Positions 36,083-45,762 of a stretch of 64,000 nucleotides of DNA are shown piece after piece (the stretch's first letter is position 1; every line of letters starts with the position of its first letter). The notes below the pieces were generated by a model. That model worked only from the letters and a program-made list of their open reading frames with translations. It was not told the origin of the DNA and made no database searches. Source of the stretch: Sphingomonas sp. PP-F2F-G114-C0414 (GTDB lineage: Bacteria; Pseudomonadota; Alphaproteobacteria; Sphingomonadales; Sphingomonadaceae); the NCBI RefSeq assembly GCF_003688595.1, contig NZ_RCWT01000009.1, positions 930,001 through 994,000 on the forward strand, given 5' to 3'. A program made the translations under genes and the position numbers.

Positions 36083-38497
36083 TTGAACACGGGATTGTTG
36101 ACGGGCGTCGCCCTGGCCGCGCTGGCGATTGCCGCCCCCGCATTCGCGCAGCAGGCGCCAGCGGCACCGCCGACCGATGCATCTCAGCCTGCGCCGGTTG
36201 CAGCTGCCGAGGCGCCGACTGCTGGCGCGCAGAATCAGCCCGGCGACATCGTCGTTACCGCGCAGAAGCGGTCCGAGCGTCTGCAGGACGTGCCGGTCGC
36301 GGTCTCGGTGATCTCGGGCGATGCGATCAGCGCCAAGGGCGGCACTAACCTCGAAAGCGCGCAATATCTCGTGCCGACGCTCAATTTCCGCAAGTCGGGC
36401 ACCGCGATCAACCAGTCGCTGTTCCTGCGCGGCGTCGGCACCTCGACCTTCTCGATCGCCGGCGAGCCGTCGATCTCCACGGTGGTCGACGGCGTGGTCT
36501 ACAGCCGCGCCGGCGAAGCGTTCAGCGACCTGATCGACGTCGACCGGATCGAGGTACTGCGCGGACCGCAGGGCACGTTGTTCGGCAAGAACACCAGCGC
36601 CGGCGTCATCAACATCGTCACCAAACGACCCGGCAACGACTTCGGCGGCTATGTCGAGGGCGGGTATTACAGCAACGGCAGCGAGTACCGCGTGCGCGGT
36701 GCGGTCGACCTGCCGATCTCGGGGATCATCAAGAGCCGGATTACGGGCTTCTATGGCCATTACGACGGCAACATCCGCAACCTCGCGCAGGGCAACGAGC
36801 GCGTCAACGGCTACAAGCATTACGGCGTGCGCGGGATCGTCGTTGCCGATCCGACGCCAGATCTGACGATCACGCTGATCGCCGACTATCGCCGGAGTAA
36901 GGACAATTGCTGCGCCGAGGTGATCGGTACCGTGCCCAACAACCTGTCCGCCACCGTCCTGCCGACGCCGCGCGGCGACAAGTCCCGGGTCATCAACCAG
37001 GATCTGGTCACGCGCTCGAACGAGAAGAGCTGGGGCGCTTCGGGTCAGGTCGACTGGACGCTCGGCAACCAGACGCTGACCTATATCGGTTCGTACCGCG
37101 AGTACGACAACGAGGAAATCCGCGATGGCGACTGGCTGCCGCGGGCCTATGTCGGGCTGAACCAGCTGCACGATTTCGGGCCGCAGGTGAGCAACACGCT
37201 GACGCAGGAACTGCGGCTGACATCGCCGTCGAACCAGGTCTTCAGCTATGTGCTGGGTGCCTATTATTCGCGCGCCGAGACCGACCGCACCTTTACCCGC
37301 AACGACATCGCCTGCACCGGGGCGACCTCGACCACCGTGCTGATCCCGTGCGGAACGACCGGGACCGTGACGACGCGGCCGACCGGGACCGCGGACTTCG
37401 GGTCGGTGTTCAAGAACTTCGCGCTGTTCGGACAGGGGACGCTGCGGCTTACCGATCGCCTCCGCCTGATCGGCGGGATCCGCTACACGACCGACCAGCT
37501 CGACGTGTCGCATATCCGTCGCACGACGCTGACCGGCCCCGGCATCAACCCCAATTTCGATCAGGGCGTGAACGACGCGTATGTCCGGCTGGTCGGGCAG
37601 GGCATCCGCCCCGATCTTGCCGCGACGCAGGCCGTCGCGTCCTCGAACGGCGTGCCGTTCACCGCCAAGACCACCAACGACAATTGGTCGGGCAAGGGCG
37701 GCGTGCAGTTCGACATCGCCCGTCAGTCTACAGCCTACGCCACCTATTCGCGCGGCTATAAGGGGCCGGCGTTCAACATCTTTTACAACCTGACCGCGAC
37801 CGGCACCAACGTGATCGCGCCGGAGACCGCCGACAGCTACGAACTCGGCCTGAAGAACACGCTGTTCGGCGGCAAGCTGGTCGTCAACCTCGCGGCGTTC
37901 TACGCGAAATATCATAATTTCCAGGCGAACAACCCCGACATCGTCGCGGGCGTGCTGGTGACGCGGTTCACCAATGCGGGCGAGATCTCGACGCGCGGCG
38001 GCGAACTGGATCTGGTGTTCCAGCCGGTCCGCGACCTGAGTTTCTCGGGCGGGCTCGCGTATACCGACGCGCATATCGATCAGTTCAAGGTGCCAACCAA
38101 CGGCGTGACGACGGGCGTGGTGCCGTCGGGCACGCCGCTCGGCTATGCGCCGAAGTGGAAGGGGTCGCTCGGCGCGGACTATCGCTATCGCACCGGCGGG
38201 CGGATCGACTTCGCGCTGGGTGCGCAGAGCAGCTACCAGTCGAAGCAGATCTCGCAGCTCGACGCGAGCGCCGTCATCCGCGAGGCGACGACGATCAAGG
38301 GCTACGGCCTGCTCGACCTGTCGGCGGGCATCGTCCAGCGCGACGACCTGTTCCGCATCACGTTCGCGGTCAAGAACGTGTTCGACACGAGCTTCGCCTC
38401 GGCGATCACGAGCGGCGGGCCGGGCGGCGCGTATCGCTACATCATCCCGCGCGAGGCGGACCGCTATTACGGGGTGACCGGCCGGATCAACTTCTGA
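36083..38497 (+). CDS. TonB-dependent outer membrane receptor
   Basis: It has 804 residues. The signal peptide is about residues 1-22 (ending APAFA, then QQ). After a Pro/Ala-rich linker comes a TonB-box-like DIVVTAQKRSERLQDVPVAV and the plug domain with LFLRGVGTSTFSIAGEPSI, VLRGPQGTLFGKNTSAGVIN and VTKRP. A 22-strand-type barrel ends in YYGVTGRINF with the terminal phenylalanine needed for assembly. The start is TTG 36083, seven bases after GGGAG. Neighbours suggest uptake of a carbohydrate or sugar acid; the ligand is unproven. Confidence 0.93.
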   Translation: MNTGLLTGVALAALAIAAPAFAQQAPAAPPTDASQPAPVAAAEAPTAGAQNQPGDIVVTAQKRSERLQDVPVAVSVISGDAISAKGGTNLESAQYLVPTLNFRKSGTAINQSLFLRGVGTSTFSIAGEPSISTVVDGVVYSRAGEAFSDLIDVDRIEVLRGPQGTLFGKNTSAGVINIVTKRPGNDFGGYVEGGYYSNGSEYRVRGAVDLPISGIIKSRITGFYGHYDGNIRNLAQGNERVNGYKHYGVRGIVVADPTPDLTITLIADYRRSKDNCCAEVIGTVPNNLSATVLPTPRGDKSRVINQDLVTRSNEKSWGASGQVDWTLGNQTLTYIGSYREYDNEEIRDGDWLPRAYVGLNQLHDFGPQVSNTLTQELRLTSPSNQVFSYVLGAYYSRAETDRTFTRNDIACTGATSTTVLIPCGTTGTVTTRPTGTADFGSVFKNFALFGQGTLRLTDRLRLIGGIRYTTDQLDVSHIRRTTLTGPGINPNFDQGVNDAYVRLVGQGIRPDLAATQAVASSNGVPFTAKTTNDNWSGKGGVQFDIARQSTAYATYSRGYKGPAFNIFYNLTATGTNVIAPETADSYELGLKNTLFGGKLVVNLAAFYAKYHNFQANNPDIVAGVLVTRFTNAGEISTRGGELDLVFQPVRDLSFSGGLAYTDAHIDQFKVPTNGVTTGVVPSGTPLGYAPKWKGSLGADYRYRTGGRIDFALGAQSSYQSKQISQLDASAVIREATTIKGYGLLDLSAGIVQRDDLFRITFAVKNVFDTSFASAITSGGPGGAYRYIIPREADRYYGVTGRINF

Positions 38498-38512
38498 CCT
38501 TGAGGTCGGACG

Positions 38513-39745
38513 TCAGTGCGCCATCGCTACGACGTCCGACCCGTCGTCCGGCACCGCGACGATGGTCGGGATGATGAGCTGGACCAGTCCCAGGGCGAGT
38601 AGATAGGACACCGAGCAGACGCCAAGCAGCGGGCCATAGCCATAGCCCGCTGCGAGCGACACCGCGGCCAGCTGGATCAGCACGATCGACCACATGTTGC
38701 CGCAGAACGCCGCGATCCCGATCGTCGAGCCGACCGCGCGGGCGGGGACTATGTCCGTGGCGAGCGCGAAGACGTTGGTCGAAAACCCTTGATGCGCGAA
38801 CAGCCCGAGACCGAGCAGCAGCGCCGCCGACCAGGCATCGTCGACCACCAGCACCAGCGTCACCGGCAGGACGAGCAGCGCGTAGAGCAGCATCGTGCCC
38901 TTGCGCGCGCGATCGACGCTCCAGCCGCGCGCCATCAGCCGGGTCGGCAGCCAGCCGCCGGTCAGCGCCCCCGCCGCCGCCATCGCATAGGCGAGCGCGA
39001 CGGGGAGCCCGACGGTGCCCTGCGGCAGCCCGAACATCCGGTGGAACAGGTCGGGGAGCCAGGCTAGCATGAAGAACCAGACCTGGTCCGACAGCACTTT
39101 GGCGATCGCGATCGCAGCGGTTTCGCGGCGCTTGAACAGATCGGACCAGCGGATCGGCGCGGGGCGCACGCTGCTCTCGGCGACCGCGGGGATCCGCACC
39201 GAGAACCAGACCACGACCCAGACCAGCCCGAGTGCACCGGCCGCGAGGAACGCCGCGCGCCAGCCATAGGCGACGGCCAGCGCCGGGACGACCAGCGGGG
39301 TGATGACCGCGCCGATATTGGGGGCGGTGTTGCCGATGCCGAGCGCGATCGAGCGTTCGCGTTGCGTGAAATAGGTCGCGGCCGACTTGACCGCGGCGGG
39401 CGTGCCGATCGACTCCGCGCCGCCCAGCACGACGCGCGCGGCGATGAAGCCGCCGACGCTGCTGACGACCGCGTGCGCCATCCCCGCAAGGCTCCATACC
39501 GCGACCCCGAGCGCGAACCCGAGCTTTAGCCCGACGCGGTCGATGAACCAGCCGGTGCCGAGGAACGCGACCGCGGCGGCGACCTGGAACGCCGACAGCA
39601 TGTTGGCGTAATCCTGGTCCGACCAGTGGAATTCGGCCTCGAGCGTCGGCTTCAACAGCGAGAGGATCTGGCGGTCGACATAGTTCAGCATGATCGCCAC
39701 GAAGACGAGCGCGACGATGATCCAGCGCCGGCGATCGGTGGACAT
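38513..39745 (-). CDS. MFS transporter, ACS/hexuronate type
   Basis: It has 410 residues with 12 helices. It resembles the anion:cation symporter family (ExuT): MLNYVDRQILSLLKPTLEAE, FHWSDQDYANMLSAFQVA, IGNTAPNIGAVITPLVVP and TNVFALATDIVPARAVGSTI. Sugar-acid uptake (glucuronate, galacturonate or an aldonate) is the family's usual job and fits the nearby dehydratase. AGGAG precedes ATG 39745. It is convergent with the TonB receptor (15-base gap). Confidence 0.88.
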   Translation of the reverse strand: MSTDRRRWIIVALVFVAIMLNYVDRQILSLLKPTLEAEFHWSDQDYANMLSAFQVAAAVAFLGTGWFIDRVGLKLGFALGVAVWSLAGMAHAVVSSVGGFIAARVVLGGAESIGTPAAVKSAATYFTQRERSIALGIGNTAPNIGAVITPLVVPALAVAYGWRAAFLAAGALGLVWVVVWFSVRIPAVAESSVRPAPIRWSDLFKRRETAAIAIAKVLSDQVWFFMLAWLPDLFHRMFGLPQGTVGLPVALAYAMAAAGALTGGWLPTRLMARGWSVDRARKGTMLLYALLVLPVTLVLVVDDAWSAALLLGLGLFAHQGFSTNVFALATDIVPARAVGSTIGIAAFCGNMWSIVLIQLAAVSLAAGYGYGPLLGVCSVSYLLALGLVQLIIPTIVAVPDDGSDVVAMAH

Positions 39746-39889
39746 AGGCTCTCCTGATTTCGACAGTCCGATAGCGATGGCATAGCGCGTTCGATCGCGC
39801 TCGACCCTTGTCGCATGCGCCCTCATGCCGCCCCCGGCGTCAGTCCGCAACGTCGCCCGGCATGCGAAGCGCCCCCCCCGGATGATCGG

Positions 39890-40879
39890 TCAGGTCGAGG
39901 CGCGGATTATCAGCGCGTGCGCCACCGCGCGCCGTTCGTCCGGCTCCGCGTGACCCAGCAGCAGGTCCGCTGCCTGCCAGGCGAGGTCGCGCACCGGTTG
40001 GCGGACCGTCGTCAGCGGTGGCCAGACATAGCTCGCCAGGGCATCGTCGCCGAACCCGGCGATCGCGATGTCGGTGGGAATGCGCAGGCCACGGCGATGC
40101 GCGACCATCAACGCACCCGCCGCCATCTCGTCCGAGCCCGCGAAGATCGCGGTCGGCGGGGAGGGGCGTGCGAGCAACACTTCCGCGGCCTCCGCGCCGC
40201 TGGCGAAGTCGTAGCGCCCCTCGACGATCAGTTCGGTCTCGGGCGCGATGCCGGCCGCCAGCAGCGCGGCTTCGTAGCCGGCACGCCGTTGCGCACTCGT
40301 CGCATAGTCGCGAGGGCCAGCGATATGTGCGATCCGGCGGTGACCGCGCTCGAGCAGATGCGCGGTCAGTTCGTGCGCGGCGGTGACGTTGTCGATGAAC
40401 GTCGCCGGCGCGAGGCCCGTCCGCGTTCCGGGCGACACGCGGACGAAGGGGATCGCGCGCGCGGCGAGCAGCGCCAGCACGTCGTCGTTATCCGACAGCG
40501 GCGGCGTCAGGATGATCCCGTCGGGGCCGCTGGTCGCGATCAGCGCGTCGAGATCGGCGAGCAGACGCGGCGAGCCCCGGTCGTAGGGCTGGGTGAGGAC
40601 GCGGACGCCATCGACTTCGCACCGGTCGCGGATGCCCTGCTGCATCGCATAGACATAGGCAGGGCTGGGGTTGTCGCAAACCAGAGCGACCTGGAAGGAC
40701 CGCCCGCCGGCGAGCGAGCGCGCAGCGAAACTGGGGCGGAAGTTCAGGTCCGCCACCGCGCGCTCGACCCTCTCGCGCGTTTCGGCGCCGACATAGCGCT
40801 CCTTGTTGAGGACGCGGCTGACGGTCTTGATCGAGGTTCCGCTGGCGGTGGCGACGTCGCGTATCGTGACCCGTTTCAC
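39890..40879 (-). CDS. LacI-family transcriptional regulator
   Basis: It has 329 residues. The N-terminal LacI headpiece is VTIRDVATASGTSIKTVSRV, followed by LNKERYVGAETRERVERAVA and the hinge FAARSLAGGRS. The periplasmic-binding-like sensor domain has FVRVSPGTRTG, HRRIAHIAGP and PTAIFAGSDEMAAGALMVAH. The start is GTG 40879; a longer in-frame extension reads the palindrome and is rejected. It probably controls the sugar-acid transporters and dehydratase around it. Confidence 0.93.
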   Translation of the reverse strand: MKRVTIRDVATASGTSIKTVSRVLNKERYVGAETRERVERAVADLNFRPSFAARSLAGGRSFQVALVCDNPSPAYVYAMQQGIRDRCEVDGVRVLTQPYDRGSPRLLADLDALIATSGPDGIILTPPLSDNDDVLALLAARAIPFVRVSPGTRTGLAPATFIDNVTAAHELTAHLLERGHRRIAHIAGPRDYATSAQRRAGYEAALLAAGIAPETELIVEGRYDFASGAEAAEVLLARPSPPTAIFAGSDEMAAGALMVAHRRGLRIPTDIAIAGFGDDALASYVWPPLTTVRQPVRDLAWQAADLLLGHAEPDERRAVAHALIIRAST

Positions 40880-41005
40880 CGTCGATGCTGTCCGTGCGTC
40901 ATGGCATTGTTTCGCATCGGCGACTGCGTTGGGCAATCGGTTAGATTGTGCGGTCGTTGGGCGTGGGAGGCGAGATGCCGCTGGCCTTGCCCCGGGCGGT
41001 ACGGA

Positions 41006-41116
41006 CTCCCCTCCCTGGAAGGGAGGGGCTGGGGGTGGGTTGGTTCGCTTGTGACGCTCGCGTTCGATGATGCGGAAGCCGACCCACCCCGACCCCTCCC
41101 TTCCAGGGAGGGGGGA
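41006..41116. repeat. GC-rich intergenic palindrome (family C)
   Basis: The left arm ctcccctccctggaagggag continues gggctgggggtgggttgg. The right arm begins ccgacccaccccgacccctc and continues ccttccagggagggg. Nearly 38 bases pair, and each arm also folds on itself (cccctccct-gga-agggagggg). It lies in the gap between the LacI gene and the dehydratase. Confidence 0.8.
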
Positions 41117-41144
41117 AGAGGCGTGGGCGCTACAATTACCGGGA

Positions 41145-42947
41145 TCAGTGGTTGTCGCGGGGGAGGCCCATGGTCTGCGCAATGCGCTGGTACTTCTCGG
41201 CACCTTCGAGGATCGCGCCGGTCTGCAACTGGCCGACGGTGGCGCGCTGGATTTCCTGCCACGGGGTCTGCGAGCCGGGATAGGCATAGCCGCCGGCTGC
41301 GGTCAGCGTCCGCCGGCGTTCGGCGAGCTCGTCGGCCGAGATCAGCACGTCGGCGGTGCCCTTGCCGAGATCGATGCGGACGCGGTCGCCGGTGCGGATC
41401 AGCGCGAGCCCGCCCATCGCTGCAGCCTCGGGCGAGGCATTGAGGATCGACGGCGAGCCCGACGTCCCCGACTGGCGGCCATCACCGATGCAGGGAAGGG
41501 CATGGACGCCTTCGCGGATCAGATACGCGGGCGGCCGCATGTTGACCACCTCGGCGGCACCCGGATAGCCGATCGGGCCCGCGCCACGCATGAACAGCAG
41601 CGTGTCCGTGGTGATCCCGAGCGAGGGATCGTCGATCCGGTGGTGATAATCCTCCGGGCCGTCGAACACGACCGCGGGGCCTTCGAACGCCTCGGGATCG
41701 TCTGGATTGCTCAGATAGCGCGCGCGGAATTCGGGCGAGATCACGCTGGTCTTCATGATCGCGCTGTCGAACAGATTGCCGCGCAGCACGATGAAGCCGG
41801 CGTCCTGGAGGAGCGGCGTTGCGAACGGGCGGATGACGCGCTCGTCCTCGATCGTCGCATCGCGGCAATTGTCGCCCATCGTCTTGCCGTTGGCGGTCAT
41901 CGCGTCTTCGTGGATCAGGCCCTGCTTCATCAGCTCGGCCACCACCGCGGGCACGCCGCCGGCATGATAATAATCCTCGCCGAGATATTCGCCGGCGGGC
42001 TGGAGGTTGACCATCAGCGGCACCTTGTGGCCGTGCGTCTGCCAGTCGTCGATCGGCAGGTCGACGCCGATATGGCGCGCGATCGCAGCAAGATGGATCG
42101 GAGCGTTGGTCGAGCCGCCGATCGCCGAATTGACGACGATCGCGTTGTGGAACGCCTCCTTGGTCAGGATATCGGAGGGCTTGAGATCCTCGGCGACCAT
42201 GTCGACGATGCGCTTGCCGGTGCGATACGCGACTTCCTGGCGATCACGGTAGGGCGCGGGGATCGCGGCCGAGCCGGGCAACTGCATGCCGAGCGCCTCG
42301 GCGAGCGAGTTCATCGTGGTTGCGGTGCCCATCGTGTTGCAATAGCCGGTCGATGGCGCCGACGACGCGACGAGCTTGATGAAGCCCTCGTCATCAATCG
42401 CGCCGGTCGCGAGCAGTTCGCGGGCCTTCCAGACGATGGTGCCCGAGCCGGTCCGCTCGCCCTTGTGCCAGCCGTTAAGCATCGGCCCGACCGACAACGC
42501 GATCGCTGGAATGTTCACGGTCGCGGCGGCCATCAGGCAGGCCGGCGTCGTCTTGTCGCAACCGATCGTCAGCACGACGCCGTCGAGCGGATAGCCGTAG
42601 AGCACCTCGACCAGCGCCAGGTAGGCGAGGTTGCGGTCGAGCCCGGCGGTCGGGCGCTTGCCGGTTTCCTGGATCGGGTGAACCGGGAATTCGAGCGCGA
42701 TGCCGCCGGCTTCACGGATGCCTTCGCGCAGCCGTTCAGCCAATACGAGATGGTGGCGGTTGCACGGCGACAGGTCGCTGCCGGTCTGCGCGATGCCGAT
42801 GATCGGCTTGCCCGAACGCAGTTCCTCCAGGCTAAGCCCGAAGTTCAGATAGCGCTCGAGATAGAGCGCGGTCATGTCGATGTTCTCGGGGTTGTCGAAC
42901 CACGCGCGGCTCCGGAGCTTCTGGAGAGGGTTGGGCATGTCGGTCAT
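41145..42947 (-). CDS. IlvD/Edd-family sugar-acid dehydratase
   Basis: It has 600 residues. Iron-sulfur and metal motifs are [53 protein letters not shown] and [17 protein letters not shown]. Length and motifs fit the pentonate/hexonate dehydratases (xylonate, arabinonate, galactonate type) rather than dihydroxyacid dehydratase IlvD. They make 2-keto-3-deoxy sugar acids. It lies 24 bases after the epimerase gene in the same direction. With the AraD1-like enzyme it sketches a non-phosphorylating sugar oxidation route; the exact sugar is not determined. Confidence 0.9.
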   Translation of the reverse strand: MTDMPNPLQKLRSRAWFDNPENIDMTALYLERYLNFGLSLEELRSGKPIIGIAQTGSDLSPCNRHHLVLAERLREGIREAGGIALEFPVHPIQETGKRPTAGLDRNLAYLALVEVLYGYPLDGVVLTIGCDKTTPACLMAAATVNIPAIALSVGPMLNGWHKGERTGSGTIVWKARELLATGAIDDEGFIKLVASSAPSTGYCNTMGTATTMNSLAEALGMQLPGSAAIPAPYRDRQEVAYRTGKRIVDMVAEDLKPSDILTKEAFHNAIVVNSAIGGSTNAPIHLAAIARHIGVDLPIDDWQTHGHKVPLMVNLQPAGEYLGEDYYHAGGVPAVVAELMKQGLIHEDAMTANGKTMGDNCRDATIEDERVIRPFATPLLQDAGFIVLRGNLFDSAIMKTSVISPEFRARYLSNPDDPEAFEGPAVVFDGPEDYHHRIDDPSLGITTDTLLFMRGAGPIGYPGAAEVVNMRPPAYLIREGVHALPCIGDGRQSGTSGSPSILNASPEAAAMGGLALIRTGDRVRIDLGKGTADVLISADELAERRRTLTAAGGYAYPGSQTPWQEIQRATVGQLQTGAILEGAEKYQRIAQTMGLPRDNH

Positions 42948-42971
42948 CGGGGGCTTTCTGGAGATCGGGTG

Positions 42972-44117
42972 TCAGCGGGCGACGGAAAGGCGGTAGATCA
43001 TCGCGTGGTGATACGGCTTGCCCGGATCGACGCGCGCGGAGATGAAGTTCGGTTTGTTCGGGGCATCCGGGAATTTCTGCGGTTCGAGCGCGATCCCGTC
43101 ACCCATCCGGTAGAGATGGCCGTGCTTGCCGACAAACGTCCCGTCAAGGAAATTGCCGGTGTAGAACTGCACGCCGGGCTCGGTCGTCAGCACCTCGAGA
43201 ACGCGACCCGAAGCCGGATCCTCGAGCCGCGCGGCCAGTTCGGGCTTGGCGGTCAGGCCCTTGTCGAGCGCGAAATTGTGATCGTAGCCATGCCCGTAGC
43301 GGATCTGCTGGTCGCGGCCGTCGCGGATGCCATCACCGACGATGCGGCCGGCGCGGAAGTCGAACACCGTGCCGTCGACGGGTTGCAGGACGCCGGTCGG
43401 GATCAGCTTGTCGTCCACCGGGGTGATCGCCTTGGCGGGGATCGTCAGCCGGTGGCCGTAGGTGCCGATCCGCGAGCCTTCGCCGCCGAGATCGAAGATA
43501 CCGTGATTGGTCATGTTGACGATCGTCGGCTTGTCGGTTTTCGCGTCATAGGCGATGCCGAGATTGCCGGCCTCGTCGAGCGTGTAGGTGACGGTGACGT
43601 CGAGGTTGCCGGGATAGCCGGAGTCGCCATCCGGGCTGCGATAGCCGAGCACGAGGGTCGCGGTCGGGCCGCTCTTCAACGAGAGCACTTTCCAAGCGAC
43701 CTTGTCGAAACCCTTGCCGCCCCCGTGCAGCGAGTTGACCTTGTCGTTGAGCGGCAATTGATAGGCTTTGCCGTCGAGCGTGAAGCGGCCACCGGCGATG
43801 CGGTTGGCGAAACGGCCGACGGTCACGCCGAAGAAATTGGGATGGTCGACATAGGAGGCGAGGTCGTCATAGCCGAGCATGACGTCGGCGATCTTGCCGC
43901 TGCGGTCCGGGCCCATCAGCGATTGCAGCGTCGCGCCGTAGGATAGGACGCGCGCCGAGACGCCGTGCGCGTTGCTGAGCGTGATCGCCTCGATCGCGGT
44001 GCCGTCCCGCAGCGTGCCCGCGGGCGAACGCTTCGCCTCGGCAGCGTGCGCGGCTTGTGTCGGCATGACCGCCAGTAACGTCGCCACGATGATCCCCGTC
44101 GTCCCCAATACGCGCAT
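42972..44117 (-). CDS. Secreted aldose 1-epimerase (mutarotase)
   Basis: It has 381 residues with a signal peptide ending TQAAHAAEA. GalM-fold motifs are VSARVLSYGATLQSLMGPD, FFGVTVGRFANRIAGGRFTL, NSLHGGGKGFDK with a catalytic histidine, NMTNHGIFDLGG with the second, and TTEPGVQFYTGNF with the general base glutamate. It interconverts alpha and beta anomers of aldoses, here predicted in the periplasm. ATG 44117 gives the best signal peptide; ATG 44129 is also possible. It is first in a leftward pair with the dehydratase. Confidence 0.92.
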   Translation of the reverse strand: MRVLGTTGIIVATLLAVMPTQAAHAAEAKRSPAGTLRDGTAIEAITLSNAHGVSARVLSYGATLQSLMGPDRSGKIADVMLGYDDLASYVDHPNFFGVTVGRFANRIAGGRFTLDGKAYQLPLNDKVNSLHGGGKGFDKVAWKVLSLKSGPTATLVLGYRSPDGDSGYPGNLDVTVTYTLDEAGNLGIAYDAKTDKPTIVNMTNHGIFDLGGEGSRIGTYGHRLTIPAKAITPVDDKLIPTGVLQPVDGTVFDFRAGRIVGDGIRDGRDQQIRYGHGYDHNFALDKGLTAKPELAARLEDPASGRVLEVLTTEPGVQFYTGNFLDGTFVGKHGHLYRMGDGIALEPQKFPDAPNKPNFISARVDPGKPYHHAMIYRLSVAR

Positions 44118-44158
44118 TTCGGTTCCCATCCTTAATCGTCCGACGCCGTTGACGCGCC

Positions 44159-44182
44159 TTGTCGGGGTATATAGTCCGACAA
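44159..44182. promoter_or_regulatory. Operator-like dyad between epimerase and permease genes
   Basis: TTGTCGG (44159-44165) and CCGACAA (44176-44182) flank a TATATA-type centre. The inner 22 bases form TGTCGGggTAT / ATAgtCCGACA. The right half, read on the - strand, is TGTCGGACTAT, identical to bases 45624-45634. It sits between the divergent epimerase and FucP-type genes. Confidence 0.55.
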
Positions 44183-44254
44183 TATATTTCTGAGCAAGCC
44201 ATGCGGTAAAAGACTGTCGATCGGTCGCCGACATGGCACGGAGGATGGACGACT

Positions 44255-45577
44255 ATGGCGATGCCGATACAGCCTACACAGACGACACGACCCCTGAGTC
44301 AGGGGGCGCAGGGCGCGGGGCCGAGTTATCGCTCGGCGCTGACGTTGCTCGCCAGCCTGTTCTTCATGTGGGGCTTCATCACGGTCATCAACAACACGCT
44401 GCTGCCGCACCTGCGCAGCGTGTTCGACCTGAGCTATACGCAGACGACGCTGATCGAGAGCGTCTGGTTCATCGCCTATTTCTTCGCATCGATCCCGTCG
44501 GCCAAGCTGATCGAGCGGATCGGCTATCAGAAGTCGATGGTGTTCGGCCTCGCGCTGATGGCGGGCGGTGCGCTGTTGATGGTGCCGGCCGCGCGGATCC
44601 CGTCCTACGGCGTGACCCTCGTTGCGTTGTTCATCATCGCCAGCGGGATCACGCTGCTGCAGGTCGCCGCGAACCCGTATGTCGCGGTCGTCGGTCCGCC
44701 CGAGACCGCGTCGTCGCGGTTGAACCTGGTCCAGGCGTTCAACTCGGCGGGTGCGACGCTCGCGCCGCTGTTCGGCGGCTATCTGATCCTGGGGCGCTCG
44801 ACTTCGGGCACCGCGGCCGCGGGCTCGACCGCGACGCTGACCGCCGCCGAGCGACTCGCGGATGCGCAGTCGGTGGTGTTGCCGTATCTGATCGTCGCGG
44901 GCGTTCTGGTCGTGCTCGCGATCGTGATTGCGCGATTCCCGTTGCCGGCGATGGGATCCTCGACGCAGCGCTCCGCCAAGGAGGCGCGCAAGGGCCTGTC
45001 GCTCTGGTCGCACCGCAACCTGGTGTTCGGCATCCCAGCGATCTTCATCTACCTGATCGCCGAGATCGGCGTCGCCAACCTCTTCATCAACTTTGTCAGC
45101 CAGCCGCAGATCGGCAACCTGAGCCACGAACAGGCGTCGCATTACCTATTCATCCTGTGGGGCGGGATGATGGTCGGTCGACTCGTCGGCAGCTATGTCA
45201 TGCGCACCGTGCCCGCCGAACGCGTGCTCGCGATCGCCAGCATCGGCGCGTGCGTCGTCATGCTGATCGCCACCTTCACCACCGGCCATGTCGCGATGTG
45301 GGCGCTGATCTCGGTCGGGCTGTTCCACTCGATCATGTTCCCGACGATCTTCACGCTCGGCATCAAGGGCCTGGGGCCGCTGACCGAGGAGGGCTCGGGG
45401 CTGCTGATCATGGCAATCGCTGGAGGCGCGCTGGTGATCGTGCAGGGCTGGCTGGCCGACAATTACGGGTTGCAGTCGTCGTTCCTGCTGACCGCGGCGT
45501 GCGAACTCTATGTGCTGTTCTATGCGGTGTGGGGATCGAAGGTCACCGATCCGCTGCCCGATCAGACCGTCGCATAA
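44255..45577 (+). CDS. FucP-type sugar:H+ symporter (FHS family MFS)
   Basis: It has 440 residues with 12 helices. Family signatures are FFMWGFITVINNTLLPHLRS, LLQVAANPYVAVVGPPETAS and SRLNLVQAFNSAGATLAPLF, then the second-half FLFHSIMFPTIFTLG-like VGLFHSIMFPTIFTLGIKGL. FucP relatives carry L-fucose, L-arabinose, galactose or N-acetylglucosamine. GGAGGA lies ten bases before ATG 44255. The mutarotase divergent to it supports an aldose substrate. Confidence 0.92.
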   Translation: MAMPIQPTQTTRPLSQGAQGAGPSYRSALTLLASLFFMWGFITVINNTLLPHLRSVFDLSYTQTTLIESVWFIAYFFASIPSAKLIERIGYQKSMVFGLALMAGGALLMVPAARIPSYGVTLVALFIIASGITLLQVAANPYVAVVGPPETASSRLNLVQAFNSAGATLAPLFGGYLILGRSTSGTAAAGSTATLTAAERLADAQSVVLPYLIVAGVLVVLAIVIARFPLPAMGSSTQRSAKEARKGLSLWSHRNLVFGIPAIFIYLIAEIGVANLFINFVSQPQIGNLSHEQASHYLFILWGGMMVGRLVGSYVMRTVPAERVLAIASIGACVVMLIATFTTGHVAMWALISVGLFHSIMFPTIFTLGIKGLGPLTEEGSGLLIMAIAGGALVIVQGWLADNYGLQSSFLLTAACELYVLFYAVWGSKVTDPLPDQTVA

Positions 45578-45623
45578 TCGGCCGCATGACTGCGCGGCAG
45601 GGGGCAACCCCTGCTCGCTGTCA

Positions 45624-45634
45624 TGTCGGACTAT
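45624..45634 (+). promoter_or_regulatory. Second copy of TGTCGGACTAT, upstream of the AraD1-like gene
   Basis: An 11-base exact match to half of the dyad at 44159-44182, located in the 185-base gap before the AraD1-like gene. The partner half-site is degenerate. It suggests common regulation of the epimerase, permease and AraD1-like genes. Confidence 0.4.
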
Positions 45635-45762
45635 TCTGCCGGGCGCACTTATACGATATATACGCCTCGATCGCTTTTCCGGCCGGTCGAGGCGTTGGTG
45701 TATCTGACGACATTGTGCCGTGAGTCGGTGCAATCCGTCACCGCCGGGTCCGTTAGGAGAGA

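Noticed and set aside
35900..38074. 724-codon open frame on the - strand
   Set aside because: Antisense to the TonB receptor, which has signal peptide, plug and terminal Phe.
40880..41287. Extended N-terminus of the LacI regulator
   Set aside because: It translates the palindromic repeat; the helix-turn-helix headpiece begins at GTG 40879.
41067..43946. 959-codon open frame on the + strand
   Set aside because: Antisense to the dehydratase and epimerase genes, with no domain; it arises from codon bias on the real strand.
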